From positions 1-50,689 of the forward strand of contig PAOI01000064.1 of NCBI GenBank assembly GCA_002707985.1: a stretch of DNA of 50,689 bases, written 5' to 3'. The notes under the pieces were generated by a model, which saw only the letters and a program-made list of their open reading frames with translations, had not been told where the DNA came from and searched no databases. Position numbers and translations under genes: made by a program. This document shows positions 36,981 to 45,236 of the stretch, in pieces; positions within the stretch are counted from its first letter, which is position 1, and every line of letters starts with the position of its first letter. Source of the stretch: Sphingomonas sp. (GTDB lineage: Bacteria > Pseudomonadota > Alphaproteobacteria > Sphingomonadales > Sphingomonadaceae).

Positions 36981-37727
36981 TTACGCCACGCCGTCCCAGA
37001 CCAGTTTCACGCCGACCGCAATCATCAGCACATAGATGGCGGTATAGAAACGCTCGGCCGGCACCCGGCGCACCAGCCACACGCCCGCCATGGTCGACAG
37101 GATCGCGATGGGGATCAGCATCGCCGACACGCTGAGGTTCGCGCGCGTGAATTCGCCCAGCGCGGCATAGGCAGGCACTTTCATCCAGTTGGTCGCGGCA
37201 AAGAAGATCGCCGTCGTCCCCACCAGCACGTCGCGCGCCAGCTTGCGCGGCAGCACCCATAGCTGAAAGGGCGGCCCGCCCGCATGCGCGACCTGGCTGG
37301 TAAAGCCCGCCGCCACGCCGTGGAGCGTCCCGACCCATCCCGGCGAGCGCGATTCGGCAAGCGCCCCGCGCCGCTCCGCCCACAAGCGATAGGCACCGAA
37401 CAGGATCGAAATCGCGCCGACCAGCGCCAGCACCGTGGCGGGCGAAACCGATGCCGCGAAATAATAGCCGAGCGCGATACCCAGCGCCGCGCCCGGCAAG
37501 GTCCATCCGATGACATACCAGTCCACCGTCCGCCGGAACGCCCAGACGCCGACCACGTCCTGCACGATCAAGATCGGAAGCAGGATCGCAGCGGCGCGGA
37601 CGGGATCGAGCACCAGCGCGACCATCGGCATCGACAATGCGCCCATGCCCGCGAATCCGCCCTTCGACAGGCCGAGAAGGATCACTGCCGGAACAGCGAC
37701 TGCCCAGAAGACGGGATCGGCGATCAC
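36981..37727 (-). CDS. TauE/SafE family membrane permease
   Basis: Inner-membrane protein of 248 residues with seven or eight helices, arranged as two TSUP repeats: AVAVPAVILLGLSKGGFAGMGALSMPMVAL near the start and GTLHGVAAGFTSQVAHAGGPPFQLWVL in the middle. Members export sulfite, sulfoacetate or related anions; the substrate here is unknown. The GTG at 37727 is 4 bases after the crtZ stop and gives the family length; a start at 37787 would overlap crtZ by 56 bases. Probably co-transcribed with crtZ. Confidence 0.87.
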   Translation of the reverse strand: MIADPVFWAVAVPAVILLGLSKGGFAGMGALSMPMVALVLDPVRAAAILLPILIVQDVVGVWAFRRTVDWYVIGWTLPGAALGIALGYYFAASVSPATVLALVGAISILFGAYRLWAERRGALAESRSPGWVGTLHGVAAGFTSQVAHAGGPPFQLWVLPRKLARDVLVGTTAIFFAATNWMKVPAYAALGEFTRANLSVSAMLIPIAILSTMAGVWLVRRVPAERFYTAIYVLMIAVGVKLVWDGVA

Positions 37728-37731
37728 GCGA

Positions 37732-38244
37732 TCAAAGGCTCGATTCGCCGCCCGTCGGCGCGCGCACGCCGGCATTGCCGCGTGCATTGAGCTGCGCCTT
37801 CAGTGCCTCGGGCCTGGGCGCCCAGAGGAAGCCGAAACTGACCGTGCCATGTTTCGTTTCGACGACATGATGCAGCCGATGCGCCTGAATGATCCGCTTC
37901 ATATAGCGCGAACGCGGGACATAACGGTGCCCCACCCGGCGATGCACGATGACGTCGTGAAAGCCGAAATAGATCGCGCCATAAGCAGCGATCCCCGCGC
38001 CGATCCAGGTGCATCCCGGCCACCAGCCGAGCTGAACCCCGCCGAGCAGCAGTACGAACGAAGGCACGGCGAAGATCGCCGCATAGAGATCGTTGAGTTC
38101 CCAATTGCCCGTGCGCGGGCGGTGATGGCTGGCGTGCAGGAACCAACCCGGCCCGTGCATGACCCAGCGATGCGCCGCATAGGCGAACGCTTCCATGCCG
38201 ATCACGGTGGCCACGAACAACAATATTCCGGAAATCAGGTCCAT
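37732..38244 (-). CDS. crtZ: Beta-carotene hydroxylase CrtZ
   Basis: Di-iron membrane enzyme that hydroxylates C3 of beta-ionone rings, making zeaxanthin from beta-carotene, consistent with the yellow carotenoids of sphingomonads. The 170-residue protein shows the histidine boxes HRWVMHG, HASHHRPR, FHDVIVHRRVGHRYVP and HRLHHVV between membrane helices. No other carotenoid gene is in the window. Starts at the ATG 38244; divergent from sucC with a 130-base gap. Confidence 0.93.
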   Translation of the reverse strand: MDLISGILLFVATVIGMEAFAYAAHRWVMHGPGWFLHASHHRPRTGNWELNDLYAAIFAVPSFVLLLGGVQLGWWPGCTWIGAGIAAYGAIYFGFHDVIVHRRVGHRYVPRSRYMKRIIQAHRLHHVVETKHGTVSFGFLWAPRPEALKAQLNARGNAGVRAPTGGESSL

Positions 38245-38374
38245 GACGATTGCCCATAGCCGTAGCGGCAGCGCGATGCGAGTGGTTGACGAGTCTGCGA
38301 AGGGGTGGATTCGCGCTCTGTGCTGTGCTTAAGGCACGCTCGAAAAATTCTCTAACAGGCAAGGCGGGCTGCGC

Positions 38375-39574
38375 ATGAACATCCACGAATATCAGGCCAA
38401 GGAACTTCTTGCGAAATTCGGCGTCCCCGTGCCCGCCGGCTATGCGGCGATGAGCGTCGAGGAAGCCGTCGAGGCAATGGGCAAGCTGCCCGGGCCGCTC
38501 TACGTCGTAAAGGCGCAGATCCACGCCGGCGGCCGCGGCAAGGGCAAGTTCAAGGAATTGCCGCCCGAAGCCAAGGGCGGTGTCCGCCTCGCCAAGAACG
38601 AACAGGAAGTGCGCGAAGCCGCGAACGAAATGCTGGGCAACACGCTCGTCACGGTCCAGACCGGCGAAGCGGGCAAGCAGGTTCAGCGCCTCTACATCAC
38701 CGATGGCGTCGATATCGAAAAGGAATTCTACCTCGCGCTGCTGGTCAACCGCGCGTCGGGCCGCATTTCCTTCGTCGCCTCGACCGAAGGCGGCATGGAC
38801 ATCGAAACCGTGGCGCATGACAGCCCGGAAAAGATCCACACGATCGACGTCGACCCCGCGACCGGCTTCATGCCGCATCACGGCCGCTCGGTCGCCGCTG
38901 CGCTCGAACTCGAAGGCGATCTCGCCAAGCAGGCGGCCAAGGTCGCCAGCACGCTCTATGCCGCGTTCCTGGGCACCGATGCCGCGCAGATCGAAATCAA
39001 TCCGCTCGCCGTCACCGGCGACAACAAGCTGATGGTGCTCGACGCCAAGGTCGGCTTCGATTCGAACGCGATGTTCCGCCACAAGGATCTGGCCGAACTG
39101 CGCGACCTGACCGAAGAAGACCCGATGGAGATCGAGGCGTCGAAATACGACCTCGCCTATATCAAGCTCGACGGCGACATCGGTTGCATGGTCAACGGCG
39201 CGGGTCTGGCCATGGCGACGATGGACATCATCAAGCTCAACGGCATGTTCCCCGCCAACTTCCTCGATGTCGGCGGCGGCGCCAACACCGAAAAGGTGAC
39301 GGCGGCGTTCAAGATCATCCTCAGCGATCCGGCGGTGAAGGGCATCCTCGTCAACATCTTCGGCGGGATCATGAAGTGCGACGTCATTGCCGAAGGCATC
39401 GTCGCGGCGGCCAAGGAAGTGAACCTTTCGGTGCCGCTCGTCGTTCGTCTCGAGGGCACCAATGTTCAGCAGGGCAAGGACATTCTTGCCAATTCCGGCC
39501 TTCCGATCGTGCCGGCGAACGACCTGGGCGACGCCGCCCAGAAGATCGTCGCCGAAGTGAAGAAGGCCGCCTGA
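38375..39574 (+). CDS. sucC: Succinyl-CoA ligase (ADP-forming) subunit beta
   Basis: TCA-cycle enzyme; interconverts succinyl-CoA plus ADP/GDP and succinate plus ATP/GTP. The 399-residue protein has the ATP-grasp N-terminus [20 protein letters not shown] and [16 protein letters not shown], the metal and nucleotide residues in [29 protein letters not shown], and the C-terminal ligase domain [16 protein letters not shown] and [14 protein letters not shown]. The partner sucD does not follow; etfB does, 55 bases on. Malate-CoA ligase is an alternative but less likely. Confidence 0.94.
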   Translation: MNIHEYQAKELLAKFGVPVPAGYAAMSVEEAVEAMGKLPGPLYVVKAQIHAGGRGKGKFKELPPEAKGGVRLAKNEQEVREAANEMLGNTLVTVQTGEAGKQVQRLYITDGVDIEKEFYLALLVNRASGRISFVASTEGGMDIETVAHDSPEKIHTIDVDPATGFMPHHGRSVAAALELEGDLAKQAAKVASTLYAAFLGTDAAQIEINPLAVTGDNKLMVLDAKVGFDSNAMFRHKDLAELRDLTEEDPMEIEASKYDLAYIKLDGDIGCMVNGAGLAMATMDIIKLNGMFPANFLDVGGGANTEKVTAAFKIILSDPAVKGILVNIFGGIMKCDVIAEGIVAAAKEVNLSVPLVVRLEGTNVQQGKDILANSGLPIVPANDLGDAAQKIVAEVKKAA

Positions 39575-39581
39575 CCCGGTA

Positions 39582-39598
39582 CGCCGCGAACAGCGGCG
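39582..39598. terminator. Hairpin after sucC
   Basis: CGCCGC, loop GAACA, GCGGCG: a 6-bp stem in the 55-base gap between sucC and etfB. The same GAACA loop occurs in the hairpin at 15618-15632. No T tract; it may reduce or modulate read-through into etfB. Confidence 0.35.
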
Positions 39599-39629
39599 GC
39601 CGGCGACCGAAAAAACGGGAAGGAAGCAA

Positions 39630-40376
39630 ATGAAGGTACTCGTACCGGTCAAGCGCGTGCTTGATTACAACGTCAAACCCCGCGTGAAGGCGGACGGCAG
39701 CGGCGTCGACCTCGCCAACGTCAAGATGTCGATGAACCCGTTCGACGAAATCGCCGTCGAAGAGGCGATTCGCCTGAAGGAAGCGGGCAAGGTGACCGAG
39801 ATCGTCGCGGTGTCGATCGGCGAAGCCAAGGCGCAGGAAACGCTGCGCACCGCGCTAGCCATGGGCGCCGATCGCGCGATCCTGGTCACGGCCGAGGAAA
39901 AGGTCGAGCCGCTGGGCGTTGCCAAGATCCTCGCCAAGATCGTCGAAGAGGAATCGCCCGAGATGGTGATCCTCGGCAAACAGGCGATCGACGACGACAA
40001 CAACCAGACCGGCCAGATGCTCGCCGCACTGCTCGGCTGGGGTCAGGGCACGTTCGCCAGCAAGGTCGAAATCGCCGACGGCGCCGCCAAGGTGACGCGC
40101 GAAGTCGATGGCGGCCTCGAAACCGTCAGCCTCAAGCTGCCGGCGATCGTCACCACCGACCTGCGCCTCAACGAGCCGCGCTATGCCTCGCTGCCCAACA
40201 TCATGAAGGCGAAGAGCAAGCCGCTCGCGAACAAGACGCCCGCCGATTACGGCGTCGATGTCGCGCCGCGCCTGACGACGCTCAAGGTCACCGAGCCGCC
40301 CAAGCGCCAGGCCGGCATCAAGGTGCCCGATGTCGACACGCTCGTCGCCAAGCTCAAGGAAATGGGCGTCGCGTAA
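39630..40376 (+). CDS. etfB: Electron transfer flavoprotein subunit beta
   Basis: With EtfA it forms the soluble FAD/AMP heterodimer that collects electrons from acyl-CoA and other dehydrogenases and passes them to ETF-ubiquinone oxidoreductase. The 248-residue protein has [63 protein letters not shown], and [29 protein letters not shown]. Strong AAGGA 6 bases before the ATG. A REP-like element separates it from etfA by 139 bases. Confidence 0.96.
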   Translation: MKVLVPVKRVLDYNVKPRVKADGSGVDLANVKMSMNPFDEIAVEEAIRLKEAGKVTEIVAVSIGEAKAQETLRTALAMGADRAILVTAEEKVEPLGVAKILAKIVEEESPEMVILGKQAIDDDNNQTGQMLAALLGWGQGTFASKVEIADGAAKVTREVDGGLETVSLKLPAIVTTDLRLNEPRYASLPNIMKAKSKPLANKTPADYGVDVAPRLTTLKVTEPPKRQAGIKVPDVDTLVAKLKEMGVA

Positions 40377-40392
40377 CCGCATCCGAAACATT

Positions 40393-40493
40393 CCGTTCGC
40401 CCTGAGTAGGGGCTGAGCGAAGCCGAAGACCCGTATCGAAGGGCCCTTCGATACGCCATTTCGACAAGCTCAATGGCTACTCAGGGCAAACGG
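40393..40493. repeat. REP-like inverted repeat element between etfB and etfA
   Basis: A 101-base structured element. The outer 17-base arms at 40393-40409 and 40477-40493 match as inverted repeats in 16 of 17 positions, and a perfect 24-bp palindrome sits inside at 40432-40455. It also contains TCGACAAGCTCAA, kin to the dispersed repeat at 15596. The transcript could fold into a large stem between the two coding regions. Confidence 0.75.
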
Positions 40494-40515
40494 TTAGAAA
40501 ACCGAGGTTGAAACT

Positions 40516-41445
40516 ATGAAGACTCTGGTTTGGGTCGAACACGACAATGCGTCGGTCAAGGACGCGACGCTCGCCGCCGTCACCGCAGCTTCGAAGCTGG
40601 GTGAAGTGCACCTGATCGTTGCCGGTTCGGGCTGCGCGGGCGTTGCCGACGCCGCCGCGAAGATTGCGGGCGTGGGCAAGGTCCACCTCGCCGACGACAC
40701 GGTCTATGAACACGCGCTCGCCGAAAATGTCGCGCCGCTGATCGCATCGCTGATGGCCGATCACGACGCGTTCGTGACGCCCGCGACGACCACCGGCAAG
40801 AATATCGCGCCGCGCGTCGCCGCGCTGCTCGATGTCATGCAGATCAGCGACATCCTGTCGGTCGAAAGCGACGACACGTTCACGCGTCCGATCTATGCCG
40901 GCAACGCGATCGCCACCGTCCAGTCGAAGGACGCGAAGAAGGTGATCACCGTGCGCGGCACCGCGTTCGAAAAGGCCGCTGCCGAAGGCGGTTCGGGCAG
41001 CGTCGAAGCGGTTTCGAGCGAAGGCGACAAGGGGCTTTCGAGCTTCGTCGGCGCCGAAATCGCCAAGAGCGAGCGTCCGGAGCTGACCAGCGCCAAGATC
41101 GTCGTATCGGGCGGCCGCGCGCTGCAGAATGGCGAGAATTTCAAGGAAATCATCGAACCGCTCGCCGACAAGCTGGGCGCCGCAGTCGGCGCATCGCGCG
41201 CCGCGGTCGATGCGGGCTATGTTCCCAACGACTATCAGGTCGGCCAGACCGGCAAGATCGTCGCCCCGGAAGTCTATATCGCCATCGGCATTTCGGGCGC
41301 GATCCAGCACCTTGCCGGCATGAAGGATTCCAAGACGATCGTCGCGATCAACAAGGACGAAGACGCGCCGATCTTCCAGGTCGCCGATCTCGGCCTCGTC
41401 GCGGACCTGTTCAAGGCCGTGCCGGAGATGACCGAAAAGCTCTGA
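40516..41445 (+). CDS. etfA: Electron transfer flavoprotein subunit alpha
   Basis: Partner of EtfB; binds FAD. The 309-residue protein shows the N-terminal [17 protein letters not shown] and the conserved C-terminal FAD domain [66 protein letters not shown], and [25 protein letters not shown]. The ATG at 40516 has GAGG 9 bases upstream. Together with the next gene it may form a tail of the sucC-etfBA transcription unit. Confidence 0.96.
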   Translation: MKTLVWVEHDNASVKDATLAAVTAASKLGEVHLIVAGSGCAGVADAAAKIAGVGKVHLADDTVYEHALAENVAPLIASLMADHDAFVTPATTTGKNIAPRVAALLDVMQISDILSVESDDTFTRPIYAGNAIATVQSKDAKKVITVRGTAFEKAAAEGGSGSVEAVSSEGDKGLSSFVGAEIAKSERPELTSAKIVVSGGRALQNGENFKEIIEPLADKLGAAVGASRAAVDAGYVPNDYQVGQTGKIVAPEVYIAIGISGAIQHLAGMKDSKTIVAINKDEDAPIFQVADLGLVADLFKAVPEMTEKL

Positions 41446-41454
41446 GCTTCACCC

Positions 41455-42114
41455 GTGAATCTCGAACAACATGGGGCGGCGCACCTTCCCGGTGCAGCCG
41501 CCCCATTTCTTGATGCGCTCGACGCCGTGGTGGCGGGACAGCCCGAGGGTCGGGCCGGGATTCGCCTCCAAGCTCTGGACGACCTGCGCGGCCTATTGGC
41601 GCCGAACCGCTTGGGACGTTTTGCCGTCGACATCCTCGGCGCAGCAGCCCGCCCGGCTCGGGCAATATTGTTCGACAAGAGCGCAGCAACCAACTGGGCG
41701 CTCGGCTGGCACCAGGACCGCACTATCGCGGTACAGGCGCGCGCCGACCTGCCCGGTTTCGGCCCCTGGAGCACCAAGGCCGGAATGATCCACGTGGAAC
41801 CGCCCTTCGCGATCATCGAGCAGATGGTGACGCTCCGCATCCATCTCGATCCGGTGGGCGTCGAAAATGCGCCCCTGCTCATTGCCCCGGGCTCGCACGC
41901 GATGGGGAAGCTGCGCGACGACGCTATAGCGCCCGCCGTGGCGCGCTGCGGCCGCCATGCCTGTCTGGCGGAGCGTGGCGACATCTGGATGTATCGCACA
42001 CCGATCGTCCATGCCTCGGCGCGCTCCGAAAGCCCGACCCGGCGGCGGCGCGTGCTTCAGGTCGATTATTCGGCGGACGATCTGCCTCCCCCACTGGCTT
42101 GGTCAGGGGTCTAG
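41455..42114 (+). CDS. Phytanoyl-CoA dioxygenase (PhyH)-like Fe(II)/2-oxoglutarate oxygenase
   Basis: 219-residue protein with a compact PhyH fold. The iron triad is His86 and Asp88 in GWHQDRT and His186 in IVHAS, and the 2-oxoglutarate Arg sits in [21 protein letters not shown] is another PhyH landmark. The substrate is unknown. The start is GTG at 41455, only 9 bases after etfA, so it is probably co-transcribed; a functional link to ETF-dependent oxidation is speculative. Confidence 0.75.
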   Translation: MNLEQHGAAHLPGAAAPFLDALDAVVAGQPEGRAGIRLQALDDLRGLLAPNRLGRFAVDILGAAARPARAILFDKSAATNWALGWHQDRTIAVQARADLPGFGPWSTKAGMIHVEPPFAIIEQMVTLRIHLDPVGVENAPLLIAPGSHAMGKLRDDAIAPAVARCGRHACLAERGDIWMYRTPIVHASARSESPTRRRRVLQVDYSADDLPPPLAWSGV

Positions 42115-42318
42115 GGGGAATCCCGGTCCCGGTGTCACCAACCCGGCCTTGCGGCCATCGCCGCCCGGGATCATTCGCAATCCATCGAGCCTCTTGGACG
42201 CGCAGATTCCCGCGCGAACAAGACCCGGAAATTCGGCAAATCGACTGGTGCGGCAGACGCCCCCGCGATCGTGGCATTCTGACATCCTTCGACGCCGGAT
42301 CAATTTCGGCCTCGTGCC
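42115..42318. other. Gene-free interval of about 200 bases between convergent genes
   Basis: No convincing coding region, tRNA or strong hairpin is seen. The open frames that cross it on the minus strand are continuations of shadow frames. It is the largest convergent gap of the window and might hold gene remains or a small RNA. Confidence 0.4.
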
Positions 42319-42873
42319 TTACCGCCCGCCCTCCGATGCCGCGGGGTGTGACGGCGCGGCGATATCGCCCCCCGTGATGCGCACAGGATCGGCCGCGCCG
42401 GGAATATCGATCGGATAGCTGCTCTCCGGATCAAGCGTGGCCAGCGGTGCCGGCCTGTCGCTGCGCTGGAATATCAGCGTCGGCCCGGGCGTGTCGGTCC
42501 AGCCAAGCGTCGCAGATCCATCGGTCTGAATGGTGAAATCCATCGCTTCGGTGCGGGTGCTACGCGGGGATAGGAACAGGATATGCAGCCCCGTCTCACC
42601 CGATTCGGCGCTTTTCGCGACCTGAGTCACGCTGCCGCCTTCGGCCTTGGTCAGCACGGTTGATTCGCGATTGAGCAGAAACTGGGCGGGCCGGGTCCAC
42701 ACGACATGCCAGCCGCCCTCCGCCGTCGAATCGCGCGTCACGTCGATGCGCATCAACACCTGTCCGCGCGACGTCATCGTCCAATGCCCCTCCGGATCGC
42801 CTGCCTCCTGGGCATGGGCCACCGACATCATCGACATCAGCAACAACGCAATTGCCGCAACCATCCTACGCAT
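42319..42873 (-). CDS. Uncharacterised secreted protein with signal peptide
   Basis: 184-residue protein I do not recognise. The signal peptide MRRMVAAIALLLMSMMSVAHA is cut before QEAGDPEG; the mature part has GHWTMTSRGQVLMRIDVTRD and LLNRESTVLTKAEGG segments suggestive of a beta-rich periplasmic domain and a C-terminus without cysteine or catalytic motif. The ATG at 42873 has GGGAG 5 bases upstream. The same frame stays open for 1.6 kb upstream, but that part is antisense to the MFS gene and not coding, so the gene should not be annotated as a 740-residue protein. Confidence 0.7.
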   Translation of the reverse strand: MRRMVAAIALLLMSMMSVAHAQEAGDPEGHWTMTSRGQVLMRIDVTRDSTAEGGWHVVWTRPAQFLLNRESTVLTKAEGGSVTQVAKSAESGETGLHILFLSPRSTRTEAMDFTIQTDGSATLGWTDTPGPTLIFQRSDRPAPLATLDPESSYPIDIPGAADPVRITGGDIAAPSHPAASEGGR

Positions 42874-43029
42874 AGCTACTCCCATTCTCACACGGTCTTC
42901 AGCCTTAACGCCGAACATGTCGTTTTGGCGGCAAGATCGGGCCAATCGCCGCGTCGGCTTGCCGAAATCGCACGCCGGGTTGCGGCGCGCGCCATTGACG
43001 CTGCGCTGCAACATAGCCACTTGCCATCG

Positions 43030-44235
43030 ATGTCCAGCGCCTCCACCCACCGCCGCTATCCCGTCGGCCTCGTCCATTTCGCGCTTGCCATGGGCGGGTT
43101 CGCGATCGGCACTACCGAATTCGCGACGATGAGCCTGCTGCCCTATTTCGCGCCGGGGCTGGGCATTGACGAACCGACCGCGGGCCATGTGATCAGCGCC
43201 TATGCCGCCGGCGTCGTCGTCGGCGCGCCGCTGCTCGCGGTGCTGGGCGCCCGCATGCCGCGACGCCGCCTGCTCGTGCTGCTGATGGCGGTATTTGCGC
43301 TTGCCAACGGGCTCAGCGCGCTGGCGCCCACCTATCACTGGATGCTGTTGTTCCGATTTGTCAGCGGGTTGCCGCACGGCGCCTATTTCGGCGTCGCCGC
43401 GCTGGTCGCCGCCTCGCTCGTTCCGCACGGAAAGCGGACACAGGCGGTCGGGCGCGTCATGCTCGGCCTCACCGTAGCGACCGTGATCGGCGTGCCGCTT
43501 GCCAACTGGCTGGGGCAGGTCGCGGGCTGGCGCTGGGGCTTTGCCGTGGTCGCCGCGCTTGCCGCCGCCACTGCCGCGACGGTGTTCGCCGTGGCGCCGC
43601 GCGTGCCCGCCGATCCCGATGCCAGCCCGGCAAAGGAACTCGCCGCGCTCAAACAGGGGCAGGTCTGGCTGACGCTCGGCATCGGCGCGATCGGCTTTGG
43701 CGGCATGTTCTGCGTCTATACCTATGTCGCGTCCACCCTGCTCGAAGTGGCGCAGGTGTCCGACGGCTGGATTCCGCTCGTCCTCGCGATTTTCGGCCTT
43801 GGCATGACGGCGGGCAACATCATCGTTCCGCGCTTTGCCGATCGTGCGCTGATGCCCACGGCGGGCGCGCTGCTGCTGTGGAGCACGGCGATGCTGGCAC
43901 TGTACAGCGTCGCGGCGGGCAATGTCTGGACGCTGACGATCACGGTCTTCGCGATCGGCTGGGGCGGCGCGCTCGGCGCGATTTTGCAAACCCGGCTGAT
44001 GGACGTTGCAAAGGACGGTCAGGGGCTCGCTGCAGCGCTCAATCATTCGGCGTTCAACATCGCCAATGCGATCGGCCCGCTGCTCGGCGGGATGGCGATC
44101 GCTGCGGGCTGGGGCTTTCCGTCGACCGGTCTGGTCGGTGCCGGGCTCGCCTTTGGCGGCTTCCTCGTCTGGCTGGTAGCGATCGCCATGGACCGCCGCA
44201 GCGGCAAAGGGGCCATTGTCGCCCCTGCCTGCTAA
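43030..44235 (+). CDS. MFS exporter of the AraJ/YdhP (DHA1) type
   Basis: 401-residue inner-membrane exporter with twelve helices. Signature stretches are LALAMGGFAIGTTEFATMSLLPYFAPGLGI in helix 1, VISAYAAGVVVGAPLLAVLGARMPRRRLLVLLM with the A-type MFS loop, RFVSGLPHGAYFGVAALVAASLV, and TRLMDVAKDGQGLAAALNHSAFNIANAIGP. It likely exports drugs or sugars. The frame is open back to 42706, but the ATG at 43030 is the first that gives family length. Convergent with the HDAC-like gene, sharing the CTAA double stop. Confidence 0.9.
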   Translation: MSSASTHRRYPVGLVHFALAMGGFAIGTTEFATMSLLPYFAPGLGIDEPTAGHVISAYAAGVVVGAPLLAVLGARMPRRRLLVLLMAVFALANGLSALAPTYHWMLLFRFVSGLPHGAYFGVAALVAASLVPHGKRTQAVGRVMLGLTVATVIGVPLANWLGQVAGWRWGFAVVAALAAATAATVFAVAPRVPADPDASPAKELAALKQGQVWLTLGIGAIGFGGMFCVYTYVASTLLEVAQVSDGWIPLVLAIFGLGMTAGNIIVPRFADRALMPTAGALLLWSTAMLALYSVAAGNVWTLTITVFAIGWGGALGAILQTRLMDVAKDGQGLAAALNHSAFNIANAIGPLLGGMAIAAGWGFPSTGLVGAGLAFGGFLVWLVAIAMDRRSGKGAIVAPAC

Positions 44236-45236
44236 AAGGCGTCGAGAAACGTCCTGACGTTCGCCCCGATTGCTTCGATCGTATAGCCGCCTTCCATCAG
44301 GATCGCGGTCGGCCATTGGCGCGCCGATATATCGCGCGCCAGAACGGCATAATCTTCCGTTTCGATCCCGAAAAAGGAGATTTTGTCGCCGGCAAAGGTG
44401 TCGACGCCCAGACTGACGATCAGCAGCTCCGGCCCGAACGCCGCAATCGCATCGAGCGCGTGGGTCAGCGCATCGCGATAGGGCGCCAGATCGGTCCCGC
44501 GCGGCAGCGGCAGGTTGCGCGTCGCTCCCGCGCCCACCCCCGTGCCACACTCATCGGCATGGCCCCAGAAGAAGGGATAATCGGTCGCCGGATCGGCATG
44601 GATCGACGCGTAGAACACGTCATCACGTTCGAGGAATATGTCCTGTGTGCCGTTGCCGTGATGATAGTCGATGTCGAGGATCGCGACTCGCGCCCGCCCC
44701 GCATCGCGCGCCGCCTGCGCTGCGATCGCGGCGTGGTTGAGGTAGCAATAGCCGCCGCAATAATCCGCCCCCGCATGATGGCCGGGCGGTCGGCACAGCG
44801 CAAAGGCAACGCGCTCGCCGTCTAGCACCGCATGCGTCGCCGCCAGCGCGCACTGGCTCGCCCAATAGGCGCTGGTCCAGCTGTCGAGCGTGATCGGGGT
44901 CGACGCATCGAAACTATATTGGCCGATCAGCGCATCGACACGCGTGAGGTTCAGCGGCCGCCGCCCGACCACCGGCCAGACATAGCCGGTGGCGTCGCCG
45001 CTCCGCCCCGCATCGGCCCATAGCTGCGGAACCCGCTTCAGAAAGTCGATATAGGCTGCATCGTGCACCGCCAGGATCGGGCCCTCGCCGCGATCCTCCG
45101 GCGCGTCCAGCCCCGGCAGCGCGGCGGCAACTGCCTCCGCACGCGCCGGGCTTTCGGCATAGGCCATATAGCCGCCGTTATGCAGTTCGCGTTCCGGCGC
45201 GTGGAGCAACTCGCGCCGGTCGAAAAAGCCCCGCAT
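44232..45236 (-). CDS. Histone deacetylase-like / acetylpolyamine amidohydrolase
   Basis: Zinc-dependent deacetylase of 334 residues. The active-site motif RPPGHHAGADYCGGYCYLNHAA, metal ligands in ILDIDYHHGNGTQDIF, and SLGVDTFAGDKISFF are clear. Lysine-acetyl proteins, acetylpolyamines or acetoin-type substrates are all possible; the short length with no large loops fits acetylpolyamine amidohydrolases. Starts may be GTG 45239 or ATG 45236; the ATG shares one base with the nhaA stop. Co-transcribed with nhaA. Confidence 0.9.
   Translation of the reverse strand: MRGFFDRRELLHAPERELHNGGYMAYAESPARAEAVAAALPGLDAPEDRGEGPILAVHDAAYIDFLKRVPQLWADAGRSGDATGYVWPVVGRRPLNLTRVDALIGQYSFDASTPITLDSWTSAYWASQCALAATHAVLDGERVAFALCRPPGHHAGADYCGGYCYLNHAAIAAQAARDAGRARVAILDIDYHHGNGTQDIFLERDDVFYASIHADPATDYPFFWGHADECGTGVGAGATRNLPLPRGTDLAPYRDALTHALDAIAAFGPELLIVSLGVDTFAGDKISFFGIETEDYAVLARDISARQWPTAILMEGGYTIEAIGANVRTFLDAF

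Noticed and set aside
37724..39652. 642-codon minus-strand frame
   Set aside because: Antisense of sucC followed by a shifted frame of crtZ; no recognisable domain.
41924..42277. 117-codon minus-strand frame in the 42115-42318 gap
   Set aside because: Half lies antisense to the PhyH-like gene, composition is Arg/Gly/Pro-rich, and no ribosome-binding site or family match is seen.
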